Assembly (NCBI GenBank): GCA_947074205.1
Contig: CAMTOQ010000013.1
Coordinates: 1 to 64,000 of the forward strand
Direction: 5' to 3'
DNA length: 64,000 nucleotides
Origin: an uncultured Bacteroides sp.
GTDB taxonomy: Bacteria; Bacteroidota; Bacteroidia; Bacteroidales; Bacteroidaceae
Positions 8,537-17,340 of this stretch are shown piece by piece. A program made the position numbers and the translations under genes. How positions within the stretch are numbered: position 1 is the first letter of the stretch; each line of letters opens with the position of its first letter. Under the pieces are notes generated by a model that worked only from the letters and a program-made list of their open reading frames with translations, did no database searches and was not told the origin of the DNA.

Positions 8537-9559
8537 ATGGGATTATTTTCTTTTACGCAAGAAATTGCAATGGACTTGGGTACCGCCAATACCATTATCA
8601 TTACCAACGGAAAGATTGTGGTCGATGAACCATCGGTGGTTGCGCTAGACCGTCGTACAGACAAAATGATTGCTGTAGGCGAAAAAGCGAAGCTGATGTA
8701 CGAAAAGACCCACGATAATATACGTACTATCCGCCCTCTACGTGACGGCGTGATTGCTGACTTCTATGCTTGCGAGCAGATGATGCGCGGTTTGATTAAA
8801 CGCGTGAATACACGTAACCACCTTTTCTCACCTTCTTTGCGTATGGTGATTGGGGTTCCTTCGGGTAGTACCGAGGTGGAGCTTAGAGCTGTACGCGACT
8901 CGGCAGAACATGCTGGTGGACGCGACGTATATTTGATTTTCGAGCCTATGGCTGCTGCTATCGGTATCGGTATCGATGTGGAAGCTCCCGAAGGTAACAT
9001 GATTGTCGATATAGGTGGTGGATCTACCGAGATTGCTGTCATCTCCTTGGGTGGTATTGTGTCTAACAACTCTATCCGTATTGCGGGTGACGACTTGACA
9101 GCCGATATCCAAGAATACATGAGCCGCCAACACAATGTGAAGGTCAGCGAACGTATGGCAGAACGTATCAAAATTCACGTAGGTGCTGCATTGACAGAAC
9201 TTGGCGATGATGCTCCTGAAGATTATATCGTTCATGGCCCTAACCGTATCACCGCACTGCCTATGGAAGTACCCGTGTGCTACCAAGAAGTGGCTCACTG
9301 TCTTGACAAGTCTATCTCTAAGATTGAGACGGCTATACTTAGTGCATTGGAAAATACACCTCCCGAACTTTATGCCGATATCGTGAAAAACGGTATTTAT
9401 TTAGCTGGTGGTGGTGCATTGCTTCGTGGACTAGATAAGCGCTTGACCGACAAAATCAATATAACCTTCCACATTGCCGAAGATCCTTTGCACGCTGTAG
9501 CTTTGGGTACAGGAACAGCACTAAAAAATGTGGACCGTTTCTCATTCTTAATGCGATAA
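8537..9559 (+). CDS. mreB: Rod-shape actin homologue MreB
   Basis: A cytoplasmic actin-like ATPase of 340 aa that guides lateral peptidoglycan synthesis. Visible features are the phosphate-1 loop MDLGTANT, the ADGVI-like segment RDGVIADF, the phosphate-2 loop VDIGGGSTE and the adenosine motif GIYLAGGGALLRG. The N-terminal GLFSFTQE resembles the amphipathic or hydrophobic start of MreB proteins that touch the membrane. It is the first gene of the elongasome cluster mreB-mreC-mreD-mrdA-rodA. The 127-bp gap to mreC is the only large gap inside the cluster and holds a promoter-like site and a hairpin. Confidence 0.97.
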   Translation: MGLFSFTQEIAMDLGTANTIIITNGKIVVDEPSVVALDRRTDKMIAVGEKAKLMYEKTHDNIRTIRPLRDGVIADFYACEQMMRGLIKRVNTRNHLFSPSLRMVIGVPSGSTEVELRAVRDSAEHAGGRDVYLIFEPMAAAIGIGIDVEAPEGNMIVDIGGGSTEIAVISLGGIVSNNSIRIAGDDLTADIQEYMSRQHNVKVSERMAERIKIHVGAALTELGDDAPEDYIVHGPNRITALPMEVPVCYQEVAHCLDKSISKIETAILSALENTPPELYADIVKNGIYLAGGGALLRGLDKRLTDKINITFHIAEDPLHAVALGTGTALKNVDRFSFLMR

Positions 9560-9581
9560 AAGTAAAAGAATAAGTAATATA

Positions 9582-9658
9582 TACTTTTGTATTGATAATG
9601 TGTCAATCGTTCTAGTCGTTCATCTCAAGGTGTTCGACAGCACGACTTGACACATTAT
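9582..9658 (+). promoter_or_regulatory. Putative internal promoter and 5' hairpin before mreC
   Basis: TACTTTTG at 9582-9589 fits the -7 consensus. A perfect 12-bp stem follows (9595-9606 with 9647-9658, AATGTGTCAA paired with TTGACACATT), with an inner 5-bp stem GTCGT/ACGAC. No T run follows, so it is not a simple terminator. If the -7 element is used, the mreC transcript begins within a base or two of the hairpin. Confidence 0.45.
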
Positions 9659-9686
9659 TAGTCTAAAAACAGGGCAATCGGGCAGT

Positions 9687-10517
9687 ATGCACAATCTACT
9701 ACAGTTCATCGTAAAATATAGTCACTGGTTCTTCTTCGTCTTTCTAGAAGTAATCTGCTTTATTCTATTGTTCAGCTTCAACCGTTATCAACAGAGTGTC
9801 TATCTAACTTCGGCAAACGTGGTTAGTGGCACAGTGTATGAAGCATCCAATGGTGTCACATCATATTTCCATCTTAAATCGGTCAATGAAGACCTTTTGG
9901 ATAGAAACATGGAGTTGGAATTGCAGCTAGCTAGTATGGAGAGCCGTCTTCAAGAATTAATCAGCGATACTGCGGAGATTACAAGTATCAAAAATATGAA
10001 AAGCAACGATTACACGCTCTTCAAAGCAAAGGTGGTGAACAATAGCTTGAATCACGCCGACAACTATATCACCATCAACAAAGGATCTTTGGATGGAATT
10101 CTGCCCGATATGGGTGTGGTCGATCGTAATGGGGTAGTGGGTATTGTTTATAAGACTTCTCCCACCTATTCGCTTGTTATTTCGCTGCTCAACTCAAAAT
10201 CAAACATTAGCTGTAAGATTGCCGGTAACGACTATTTCGGTCATTTGAAATGGAGTGGTGTCGATCCTCAATATGCCTATCTGCAAGACCTTCCTCGCCA
10301 TGCTGTGTTTCAGTTAGGCGATCAGATTGTGACCAGTGGCTATTCCTCCGTGTTTCCGGAGGGCATTATGGTGGGAACAATCGACGATATGTTTAACTCG
10401 GATGATGGTCTTTCCTATATCCTTAAGATTAAACTATCTACCGATTTTGCAAAACTGACAGATGTGCGCGTAATCGAACGAAACAATAGGCAAGAAAAAA
10501 AACAACTAGAACAATAG
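9687..10517 (+). CDS. mreC: Rod shape-determining protein MreC
   Basis: A bitopic inner-membrane protein of 276 aa that links MreB and PBP2 in the elongasome. There is one N-terminal membrane helix (about residues 12-30, WFFFVFLEVICFILLF), then a coiled coil (about 65-100, Leu/Glu-rich), then the two beta-barrel domains of MreC with the pattern NHADNYITINKGSLDGI, MGVVDRNGVVGIV and VTSGYSSVFPEGI. Its length is normal. mreD follows after 12 bp. Confidence 0.95.
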   Translation: MHNLLQFIVKYSHWFFFVFLEVICFILLFSFNRYQQSVYLTSANVVSGTVYEASNGVTSYFHLKSVNEDLLDRNMELELQLASMESRLQELISDTAEITSIKNMKSNDYTLFKAKVVNNSLNHADNYITINKGSLDGILPDMGVVDRNGVVGIVYKTSPTYSLVISLLNSKSNISCKIAGNDYFGHLKWSGVDPQYAYLQDLPRHAVFQLGDQIVTSGYSSVFPEGIMVGTIDDMFNSDDGLSYILKIKLSTDFAKLTDVRVIERNNRQEKKQLEQ

Positions 10518-10529
10518 ACTTTACAGCAG

Positions 10530-11030
10530 ATGATAATTAGCTATCTACAACAACTATACTGGTTCTTCGGATTGGTGCTGGTGCAAGTTCTTATCCTGAA
10601 CAAAATTCATATATTGGGGTTTATCACTCCATTTCTATACATCTACTTTCTGCTTAAATTGCCTACGGGGATATCTCGTAATCTGCTTCTGCTATTGGGC
10701 TTTATTCTAGGGATAACAATTGACGTATTCTCTAATACGCCTGGCATAAATGCAGCTGCGTGTGTGTTTCTAGCTTTTGTACGTCCCACCTTTTTGCGTC
10801 TATTTACCCCACGTGATATGTTAGACAGTATTGTACCGTCGTTTAAATCGATGGGGATAAGCTCTTATATCAAATATACCATCGTAAGCGTGTTTGCGTG
10901 TTTGATGGCTTTGCTTACACTAGAGTTTTTTACCTTTAGCACATTTGGTATGCTATTGTTGCGCGTTATCTCCTGTTCGGCATTGACGGTAGTGTGCATT
11001 CTCGCCATTGAAAGTACAAGAAGACGCTAA
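10530..11030 (+). CDS. mreD: Rod shape-determining membrane protein MreD
   Basis: A small polytopic membrane protein of 166 aa with about five hydrophobic helices and almost no soluble part. Sequence conservation in MreD is low; the call rests on size, hydrophobicity, the motif-like stretch LPTGISRNLLLLLGFILG-(I)-DVFSNTPG and its position between mreC and mrdA. It stabilises MreC/PBP2 in the elongasome. Confidence 0.9.
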   Translation: MIISYLQQLYWFFGLVLVQVLILNKIHILGFITPFLYIYFLLKLPTGISRNLLLLLGFILGITIDVFSNTPGINAAACVFLAFVRPTFLRLFTPRDMLDSIVPSFKSMGISSYIKYTIVSVFACLMALLTLEFFTFSTFGMLLLRVISCSALTVVCILAIESTRRR

Positions 11031-11042
11031 CTACGAGGAGAA

Positions 11043-12899
11043 ATGGTGAAGAACTATCTATTAGAAAAAAGAAAATATGTGATAGGAAGTGCGGCAGTTT
11101 TGATCGTGCTTCTCTATATATGTCGCCTGTTTGTACTGCAAATATCTACTGACGAGTACAAACAAAATGCCGACAATAATGCCTTTTTAAACAAGATTCA
11201 GTATCCATCTCGTGGAGCTATCTACGACCGTACCGGCGACTTGCTTGTTTTCAATCAACCGGCTTACGATATCTATCTGGTGCCTCGTGAGGTGACGAAC
11301 CTAGATACACTAGACCTTTGCCGCACACTTGATATCAGCAGAGAACAGTTCCAACGTATCATGGATGATATGCGCAATCGTCGTAAGAATCCCGGCTACT
11401 CGCGCTACACACAGCAACTCTTTATGAGTCAACTCTCAGCTGAAGAGTGCGGTGTGTTTCAAGAGAAACTGTTTAAGTTTCCTGGCTTCTCTATTCAGCG
11501 TCGCACTATCCGTCAGTACACTTACAACTCGGCTGCACATGCATTAGGGGATATTGGAGAAGTGTCTATGCGTGATATAGAGAATGATCCCTACTACATA
11601 AGAGGCGACTATATAGGCAAGCAAGGTGTAGAACGCTCGTACGAGAAATTTCTTCGTGGTGAGAAAGGGGTGGAAGTATTGCTTCGCGATGCTCATGGCC
11701 GTATTCAGGGAAGCTACATGAATGGTGAACACGACCGACCTTCTGTGCCGGGTAAGAATCTTACTCTTTCGCTTGATATACAGCTTCAAATGCTTGGTGA
11801 ACGCCTGTTGAAGAATAAAATCGGCAGTGTGGTAGCTATCGAACCTGAAACAGGTGAGATACTGTGTTTGGTATCGTCACCCGACTTCGATCCACACTTG
11901 ATGATTGGTCGCCAGCGTGGACGCAATCACAATATGTTGCAGCGCGACAATCGCAAGCCTTTGCTCAATCGCGCATTGATGGGTTCATATCCTCCAGGTT
12001 CTACCTTTAAGACGGCCCAGGCATTGGTTTTCCTCGAAGAAGATATTATACAAGAGCATACTCCTTCGTTCCCTTGCTACAATGGTTTTGTTCATGCCGG
12101 ACTGCGTGTAGGGTGTCACCCTCATGGCTCTCCGCTACCGTTGGTTCCATCGATAGCAACATCGTGCAATGCCTACTTCTGTTGGGGACTGTATCGTATG
12201 TTTGGTGATAAAAAGTACGGATCGTCGCAGAATGCATTGACGGTGTGGAAAGATCACATGGTGTCGCAAGGCTTTGGCTACCGTCTAGGTGTTGACCTTC
12301 CTGGCGAAGTACGTGGTTTCATCCCCAATGCAGCCTTCTATGACAAACCCTATAGAGGTCGTTGGAATGGCTTGACTGTAATCAGTATCTCAATCGGTCA
12401 AGGTGAAATCCTAACCACCCCACTTCAGATAGCCAACTTGGGTGCAACCATAGCCAATAGAGGTTACTTTGTCACTCCTCATATCGTGAAGCAAATCGAA
12501 GATAATTCTCTAGATAGTCTATACACAGAAAGACGTTACACCACCATAGATCGCAATCATTACGATCCGGTTGTAGATGGTATGCGTATGGCTGTAACTG
12601 GCGGAACGTGTCGCTTGGCTGAGGCTTGGTTTCCTGAAGGAAAGATCTGTGGTAAAACAGGGACGGCACAAAATAGGGGTAAAGACCACTCTATATTTAT
12701 GGGTTTCGCACCGATGGACAATCCCAAAATTGCTATCTCCGTGTATGTGGAGAACGGTGGGTTTGGTGCAACCTATGGTGTACCTATCGGCACACTGATG
12801 ATGGAACAGTATTTAAACGGTGAACTGTCAGATTTAAGTGAAAGTAGAGCACAAGAGATTAGTAACCGCGTAATTTATTATGGTGATGAGGAACGTTAG
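11043..12899 (+). CDS. mrdA: Penicillin-binding protein 2 (elongation transpeptidase)
   Basis: The class B PBP that cross-links peptidoglycan during cell elongation, 618 aa. There is one N-terminal membrane anchor (about 11-32), then the dimerisation/pedestal domain with the signature PSRGAIYDRTG, then the transpeptidase domain. The catalytic motifs are S320-T-F-K (in YPPGSTFK), S374-C-N and K538-T-G. The overlap with the following rodA start (20 bp, or 14 bp for the second ATG) indicates translational coupling, as expected for partners that work together. Confidence 0.97.
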   Translation: MVKNYLLEKRKYVIGSAAVLIVLLYICRLFVLQISTDEYKQNADNNAFLNKIQYPSRGAIYDRTGDLLVFNQPAYDIYLVPREVTNLDTLDLCRTLDISREQFQRIMDDMRNRRKNPGYSRYTQQLFMSQLSAEECGVFQEKLFKFPGFSIQRRTIRQYTYNSAAHALGDIGEVSMRDIENDPYYIRGDYIGKQGVERSYEKFLRGEKGVEVLLRDAHGRIQGSYMNGEHDRPSVPGKNLTLSLDIQLQMLGERLLKNKIGSVVAIEPETGEILCLVSSPDFDPHLMIGRQRGRNHNMLQRDNRKPLLNRALMGSYPPGSTFKTAQALVFLEEDIIQEHTPSFPCYNGFVHAGLRVGCHPHGSPLPLVPSIATSCNAYFCWGLYRMFGDKKYGSSQNALTVWKDHMVSQGFGYRLGVDLPGEVRGFIPNAAFYDKPYRGRWNGLTVISISIGQGEILTTPLQIANLGATIANRGYFVTPHIVKQIEDNSLDSLYTERRYTTIDRNHYDPVVDGMRMAVTGGTCRLAEAWFPEGKICGKTGTAQNRGKDHSIFMGFAPMDNPKIAISVYVENGGFGATYGVPIGTLMMEQYLNGELSDLSESRAQEISNRVIYYGDEER

Positions 12900-14337
12900 T
12901 CTATGGAAGACCACCGATTGGTGGGTTATTAGCATATATGTAATATTGGTAATCGCCGGATGGTTCAGTATCTGTGGTGCTAGTTATGATTTTAGCGATC
13001 GCGATTTCTTCGATTTCTCCACACGTGCAGGCAAGCAATTTATGTGGATCATCTGTTCGTTTGGTCTTGGATTTATATTGATGATGCTCGAAGATCGTCT
13101 CTATAACCTGTTCTCCTATTTTATTTATGCAGGGATTATTATACTGCTTTTAGTCACCATCTTTATTGCTCCCGAGGTCAAAGGATCTCGTTCTTGGCTC
13201 CAATTAGGGCCTGTCAGTCTGCAGCCTGCCGAGTTTGCTAAGTTTGCTACGGCTCTTGCTTTAGCTAAATATATGGGGTCGTATGGCTTTAATATGCGTA
13301 GCGTGAAGTCTTCCATAATTATGGCAACCATTGTGTTGCTCCCTATGCTGATGATTATTTTGCAGCGTGAGACCGGATCAGCTCTAGTTTATCTTGCCTT
13401 CTTCTTAGTGTTCTATAGAGAAGGTATGCCCGGCGCTGTGCTGTTTTCAGGAGTATGTGCAGTGCTTTATTTCATCGTTAGTATTCGCTATGGAGAAGTC
13501 TTCATTGCCGATACACCTACGCCGGTAGGAGAGTTTGTGGTGCTTCTGCTCATTATTATATTCACCTGTCTGATGTTGTGGGCCTATGTGAAGAATATAG
13601 CATTATCCTTGCAACTCATAGGCATAAGCTTTGGAGTGGTTCTAATAGCCTACTTAGTTTCGGAATATCTTATCCACTTTAATCTAGTGTGGGTACTATG
13701 GGGGTTAAGTGCTCTTTTGGTTGGATATCTACTCTATTTAGCGTTCCGCAAATGGCAACATATCTATTGGTTGATGGCGCTTTTTGCAGTGAGTTCCATA
13801 GCATTTATGTACTCCAGCGACTATGTGTTCGATAATGTGTTGGAACCTCATCAACAAGTACGCATACAAGTAGTTCTTGGTATGAAGGATGACCCAACAG
13901 GCGCAGGGTATAACGTAAATCAGTCTAAGATAGCTATTGGCTCTGGTGGATTGACCGGTAAGGGATTCTTGAATGGGACGCAAACTAAACTTAAATACGT
14001 GCCCGAGCAGGATACAGATTTCATCTTTTGCACGATAGGTGAAGAGCAGGGCTTTTTAGGCTCTACAGCTGTATTGCTTCTCTTCCTTTTCCTAATACTT
14101 AGATTGATCTTCCTGGCAGAGCGTCAAAGCTCTACCTTTGGGCGTGTATATGGTTACTCTGTCGTGAGCATTTTCTTGTTTCACCTCTTTATCAACGTAG
14201 GTATGGTGCTTGGATTAACACCTGTAATTGGTATTCCGCTACCCTTCTTTAGTTATGGCGGTTCTTCGTTGTGGGGTTTTACAATCTTACTGTTTATTTT
14301 CCTTCGGATTGACGCTGGTCGCTCTCGTCGCCTTTAG
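12880..14337 (+). CDS. rodA: SEDS peptidoglycan glycosyltransferase RodA
   Basis: A polytopic SEDS polymerase that builds glycan strands with PBP2, 485 aa. About ten membrane helices are visible. Family motifs include KGSRSWLQLGPVSLQPAEFAK, the loop with DFIFCTIGEEQGFLG, and GIPLPFFSYGGSS near the end. The protein is about 100 residues longer than E. coli RodA, with extra helices in the middle (about residues 200-300), as is usual in Bacteroidetes. The start may be ATG 12880 or ATG 12886; both overlap mrdA. The 3' end overlaps the convergent gldH by 44 bp. Confidence 0.95.
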   Translation: MVMRNVSLWKTTDWWVISIYVILVIAGWFSICGASYDFSDRDFFDFSTRAGKQFMWIICSFGLGFILMMLEDRLYNLFSYFIYAGIIILLLVTIFIAPEVKGSRSWLQLGPVSLQPAEFAKFATALALAKYMGSYGFNMRSVKSSIIMATIVLLPMLMIILQRETGSALVYLAFFLVFYREGMPGAVLFSGVCAVLYFIVSIRYGEVFIADTPTPVGEFVVLLLIIIFTCLMLWAYVKNIALSLQLIGISFGVVLIAYLVSEYLIHFNLVWVLWGLSALLVGYLLYLAFRKWQHIYWLMALFAVSSIAFMYSSDYVFDNVLEPHQQVRIQVVLGMKDDPTGAGYNVNQSKIAIGSGGLTGKGFLNGTQTKLKYVPEQDTDFIFCTIGEEQGFLGSTAVLLLFLFLILRLIFLAERQSSTFGRVYGYSVVSIFLFHLFINVGMVLGLTPVIGIPLPFFSYGGSSLWGFTILLFIFLRIDAGRSRRL

Positions 14338-14860
14338 CTGGTTGACGAGCTACCTTAATACCGATGTCGCTAATACCTCTAAGACTATCGGTCTCCATGA
14401 TATGCCACAACTTCAATAGTTGAGGGCCAAAGTACTGTGGACGCAATACGGGTAAGGTTTGTGAAGCACTAAACAAGCTACTCCAGTTATAGTCGGTATG
14501 TTGGCCAAGATTATTTCTTAATTCATAATGGAGGGTATCAGTGCGTAGCACTATGCTATCCTCTACAATATGCGCTACAGCAAGACTAATGTTTTGATAG
14601 GGATATTCAGACGTAAATCTAATCTCGGGTGTGATATACACTTTAGTTTGAGTGCTATCAATGGGGAAGGTAAATGCTAGTGTATCTGTTTTAGACCAGC
14701 CCGTCTTTGTAACGGGCTGGTAGCTATAATAGATGATTTGTTCTTTGTTGCAGGCAACAAGTAATAGCAGAACAGCTATTGCTATGCTACTCCTGAGGAG
14801 CTGGCTTTGGGCCTTGCGTGCCTTTCTCTGGGCGTTCGCTTTTCTGTTTAGGTCTATCAC
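14294..14860 (-). CDS. gldH: GldH-family lipoprotein (start uncertain)
   Basis: A lipoprotein of the GldH family, named for gliding in Flavobacterium but kept in non-gliding Bacteroides. The conserved part is a lipobox (LLLLVAC) followed by NKEQIIYYSYQPV and about 150 residues of beta-rich sequence. No ATG lies near the expected start. The GTG at 14860 (used here) overlaps the ricT end by 74 bp and gives a long Arg/Lys-rich n-region (189 aa). An ATA at 14785 sits 4 nt after an AGGAG and directly after the ricT stop, and would give 163 aa, the usual length. It is the last gene of metF-holB-ricT-gldH, and its end overlaps rodA on the other strand by 44 bp. Confidence 0.85.
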   Translation of the reverse strand: MIDLNRKANAQRKARKAQSQLLRSSIAIAVLLLLVACNKEQIIYYSYQPVTKTGWSKTDTLAFTFPIDSTQTKVYITPEIRFTSEYPYQNISLAVAHIVEDSIVLRTDTLHYELRNNLGQHTDYNWSSLFSASQTLPVLRPQYFGPQLLKLWHIMETDSLRGISDIGIKVARQPAKGDESDQRQSEGK

Positions 14861-16196
14861 CGCGTTTCTTATTTTTGTTAGGAGCAGACTGACCTTGTTG
14901 AGGTCTATTATTGTTATTGCTATTAGGGTTTGCACCGTTTCTCTCTCCTCTAGGCTTTTGTTGCTGATTGTTGTTGCCCTTTGGATTCTCGCCGTTGCGT
15001 TGTTGAGGACGCTGTTGAGGGCGTTGTGGTGATTCATTACCAGTTGCCTCACCTCTTTCAGCACCTTGTTGAGGGCGTCCGTTTGGATTAGGTTTCCTCT
15101 TTTTCTTGTTGCGAGAGTTGTTGCCACCTTCGCCTCTGCCTTTTCTGTCGAAACGGGTCAAACTTTCTTGTTCTACCAAGTCCACAGGTTTCTCTTGTCC
15201 TTTCTTTTGGCCTTCTTCGAGAAGCGATTCTGGTTTTCCTCCCTTCTTATTGATACCGATAATTTCGAAAGCTCTTCTACCCGAAATGGTAACAAGGTTG
15301 GCAGGAATATTCTTATCAGTTGAATAAGTTATCTGGTTGGCCATAATGTCAGCCTTGAAGAAATAGTAGGTGCAATCTGCTGTTTCGAGTGCAATCTCCT
15401 TAGAAGGCATTCTCTTTTGTGCCTCTACATAGCAGTCTACTTCGTAGTTGAGACAGCATTTTAGTTTGGCACATTGTCCGGCAAGCTTCTGCGGATTGAG
15501 TGATATATCTTGGAAACGAGCTGCACTAGTAGATACAGATATAAAGCTTGTCATCCAAGTTGCACAGCAAAGTTCGCGACCGCAGGGGCCAATACCACCA
15601 ATGCGACCAGCTTCTTGGCGAGCACCAATCTGCTTCATCTCAATGCGAACGCGGAAAGCCTCTGCTAGTACTTTGATTAGCTGTCTGAAGTCAACACGTT
15701 CGTCTGCTATATAATAGAAGATAGCCTTATTACCATCGCCTTGATACTCCACATCACCAATCTTCATGTTTAGATTGAGGTTAGTGGCAATTTGGCGTGA
15801 GCGAATCATTGTAGCATGCTCTTTTTCCTTGGCCTCTTCATATTTCTCAATGTCCACAGGCTTCGCCTTACGGTAGACACGTTTGATTTCGGCATCGTGC
15901 TTGAAATTGGCCTTCTTCATCTGAAGAGCTACAAGCCGACCAGTTAGTGTCACTACACCGATGTCGTGGCCGGGTGTTGCTTCTACTGCAACAACATCTC
16001 CTTTTTCAAGTTTTATTTTGTTACTATTCAAGTAATAGCCTTTACGGGTATTCTTGAATTGAACTTCCACCATATCGCACTCCTCAGCATTGCCAGGGAC
16101 ATCTGCCAACCAGTCGTAGGTGTTTAGTTTATTTATATGTCGAGAGCATCCTTTGCGGCAAAGTCCGCCACTCCCTTTATGAAGTATAAAATCCAT
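14787..16196 (-). CDS. ricT: PSP1-domain protein, RicT-like, with a long Q/N/R-rich tail
   Basis: A cytoplasmic protein of the PSP1/RicT (YaaT) family, 469 aa. In Bacillus, RicT acts with RicA and RicF in an Fe-S complex that affects RNase Y and RNA maturation; the role in Bacteroidetes is not settled. The PSP1 core spans about residues 35-280 and has the Cys-rich signatures GPCGRELCCATW and CAKLKCCLNYE, plus an N-terminal CRKGC pair, all candidate metal or Fe-S ligands. From about residue 355 the sequence is low complexity: Lys/Arg, Gln, Asn, Gly and Pro with repeated RPQQ. This suggests a disordered nucleic-acid-binding tail. It lies 14 bp after holB, with which it is often paired. Confidence 0.9.
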   Translation of the reverse strand: MDFILHKGSGGLCRKGCSRHINKLNTYDWLADVPGNAEECDMVEVQFKNTRKGYYLNSNKIKLEKGDVVAVEATPGHDIGVVTLTGRLVALQMKKANFKHDAEIKRVYRKAKPVDIEKYEEAKEKEHATMIRSRQIATNLNLNMKIGDVEYQGDGNKAIFYYIADERVDFRQLIKVLAEAFRVRIEMKQIGARQEAGRIGGIGPCGRELCCATWMTSFISVSTSAARFQDISLNPQKLAGQCAKLKCCLNYEVDCYVEAQKRMPSKEIALETADCTYYFFKADIMANQITYSTDKNIPANLVTISGRRAFEIIGINKKGGKPESLLEEGQKKGQEKPVDLVEQESLTRFDRKGRGEGGNNSRNKKKRKPNPNGRPQQGAERGEATGNESPQRPQQRPQQRNGENPKGNNNQQQKPRGERNGANPNSNNNNRPQQGQSAPNKNKKRGDRPKQKSERPEKGTQGPKPAPQE

Positions 16197-16210
16197 ATTT
16201 GTTGTTTGTT

Positions 16211-17320
16211 TTATTGCTTTAATAGTACAATCATCTTCAAGCTGAAGTCGAAGAATACCATTTTAGCGTTAACATTTTGTTCTATATGTTGTTGCGCCTC
16301 ACTTAGTTCATCCATGATACCCATTACATTTCGCTCGTTTACAAAAGGTGCAAATCTTGATGCGAAATGTTTTTCATCTTGATTCATGTAAGAAAGCTCG
16401 TTGCAGTGTAGATTATATATAAAGTTTTCGCGTATCAATCGTTGGCAATAGATCAAGAGCCTTTTTTGTCTTTCTCTTCCTAGAGCTGCTACTTGCTCGC
16501 TCCAAAGTTTCATCTCGCGTATTTTTCTTTGATAGGAGAGGCGCATAAGGTTGACGAATAACTCGAAAAACTTACGATTCTCTTCGTCCAAACTGATAGC
16601 TTGCAAGGCTTTTGTGTAGCTACCGTTGGCTAGGTGAGCTATCTGTTGGCTTTGATTGGGCTCAATGTTGAAGTTGCTTTGCAAAGCTTTGTCGATACAC
16701 TCCTTATCAATAGGACGGAAGTTTACTCTTTGGCTTCTACTTAGGATAGTTGCCAGCAAATCTTCTGGTTTCTCTGTGATCAATATGAAGAGTGTTTTGG
16801 CAGGAGGTTCTTCCAACATTTTCAATAGTTTGTTGGCCACCTCTAGTCGCATCTTCTCAGCTTGCCAAATGATAGCGATCTTATAGCCCCCTTCATTCGA
16901 TTTTAGGCTAAGCTTTTTGGTGATGATATCTGCTTCGGCCGTATATATTGTGGCTTGTGCATTCTCTGCATCAATAGCGTCGAGCCATTGGTCATAGGTA
17001 AAGTAGGCAGATGCCGTTACCAAACTTCTCCATTTGCTAAGTACAGCATCTGAAGTGGCCTTCTTAACAGTAGGTAATACGAAGTGCAAGTCGGGATGTA
17101 CTAGCTTATGAAACTTCACACAAGAAGGGCATACCCCACATGAGTCGTCTTCTTTCTTATTCTGGCAGCAGATGTATTGTGCGTAGGCTAGAGCCATAGG
17201 AAGTTTGCCCACCCCTTGAGTGCCACTAAATAAGAGGGCATGTGCAATGCGCCCTTCATTAGCATCGTTAATGAGGCGTCGTTTTATATCGCTTTGGCCT
17301 ATGACTTCTTTGAATAGCAC
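16211..17320 (-). CDS. holB: DNA polymerase III subunit delta'
   Basis: A clamp-loader subunit of 369 aa. The AAA+ fold begins with IGQSDIKRRL and a P-loop-like GTQGVGKLPMA in which the usual Ser/Thr after GK is Leu, fitting the non-ATP-binding delta' role. A zinc module C-G-V-C-P-S-C follows at about residue 62. The sensor/arginine-finger segment is ILSRSQRVNF, in place of the SRC motif. The C-terminal third is helical and matches the collar domain. It is 20 bp downstream of metF and 14 bp upstream of ricT in one minus-strand operon. Confidence 0.92.
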   Translation of the reverse strand: MLFKEVIGQSDIKRRLINDANEGRIAHALLFSGTQGVGKLPMALAYAQYICCQNKKEDDSCGVCPSCVKFHKLVHPDLHFVLPTVKKATSDAVLSKWRSLVTASAYFTYDQWLDAIDAENAQATIYTAEADIITKKLSLKSNEGGYKIAIIWQAEKMRLEVANKLLKMLEEPPAKTLFILITEKPEDLLATILSRSQRVNFRPIDKECIDKALQSNFNIEPNQSQQIAHLANGSYTKALQAISLDEENRKFFELFVNLMRLSYQRKIREMKLWSEQVAALGRERQKRLLIYCQRLIRENFIYNLHCNELSYMNQDEKHFASRFAPFVNERNVMGIMDELSEAQQHIEQNVNAKMVFFDFSLKMIVLLKQ

Positions 17321-17340
17321 TTTATCTTATGATTTGTATA

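Noticed and set aside
14696-14720. 9-bp perfect hairpin CCAGCCCGT / ACGGGCTGG as a terminator for rodA
   Set aside because: It lies inside gldH coding sequence and no T run follows on either strand.
14861-15127. Extended 277-aa ORF upstream of gldH
   Set aside because: This part overlaps the ricT tail in another frame; its Asn/Arg/Lys-rich content is a shadow of that low-complexity region.
15066-15327. Plus-strand ORFs of 73-88 aa opposite ricT
   Set aside because: They are antisense shadows of ricT, with no promoter and no family resemblance.
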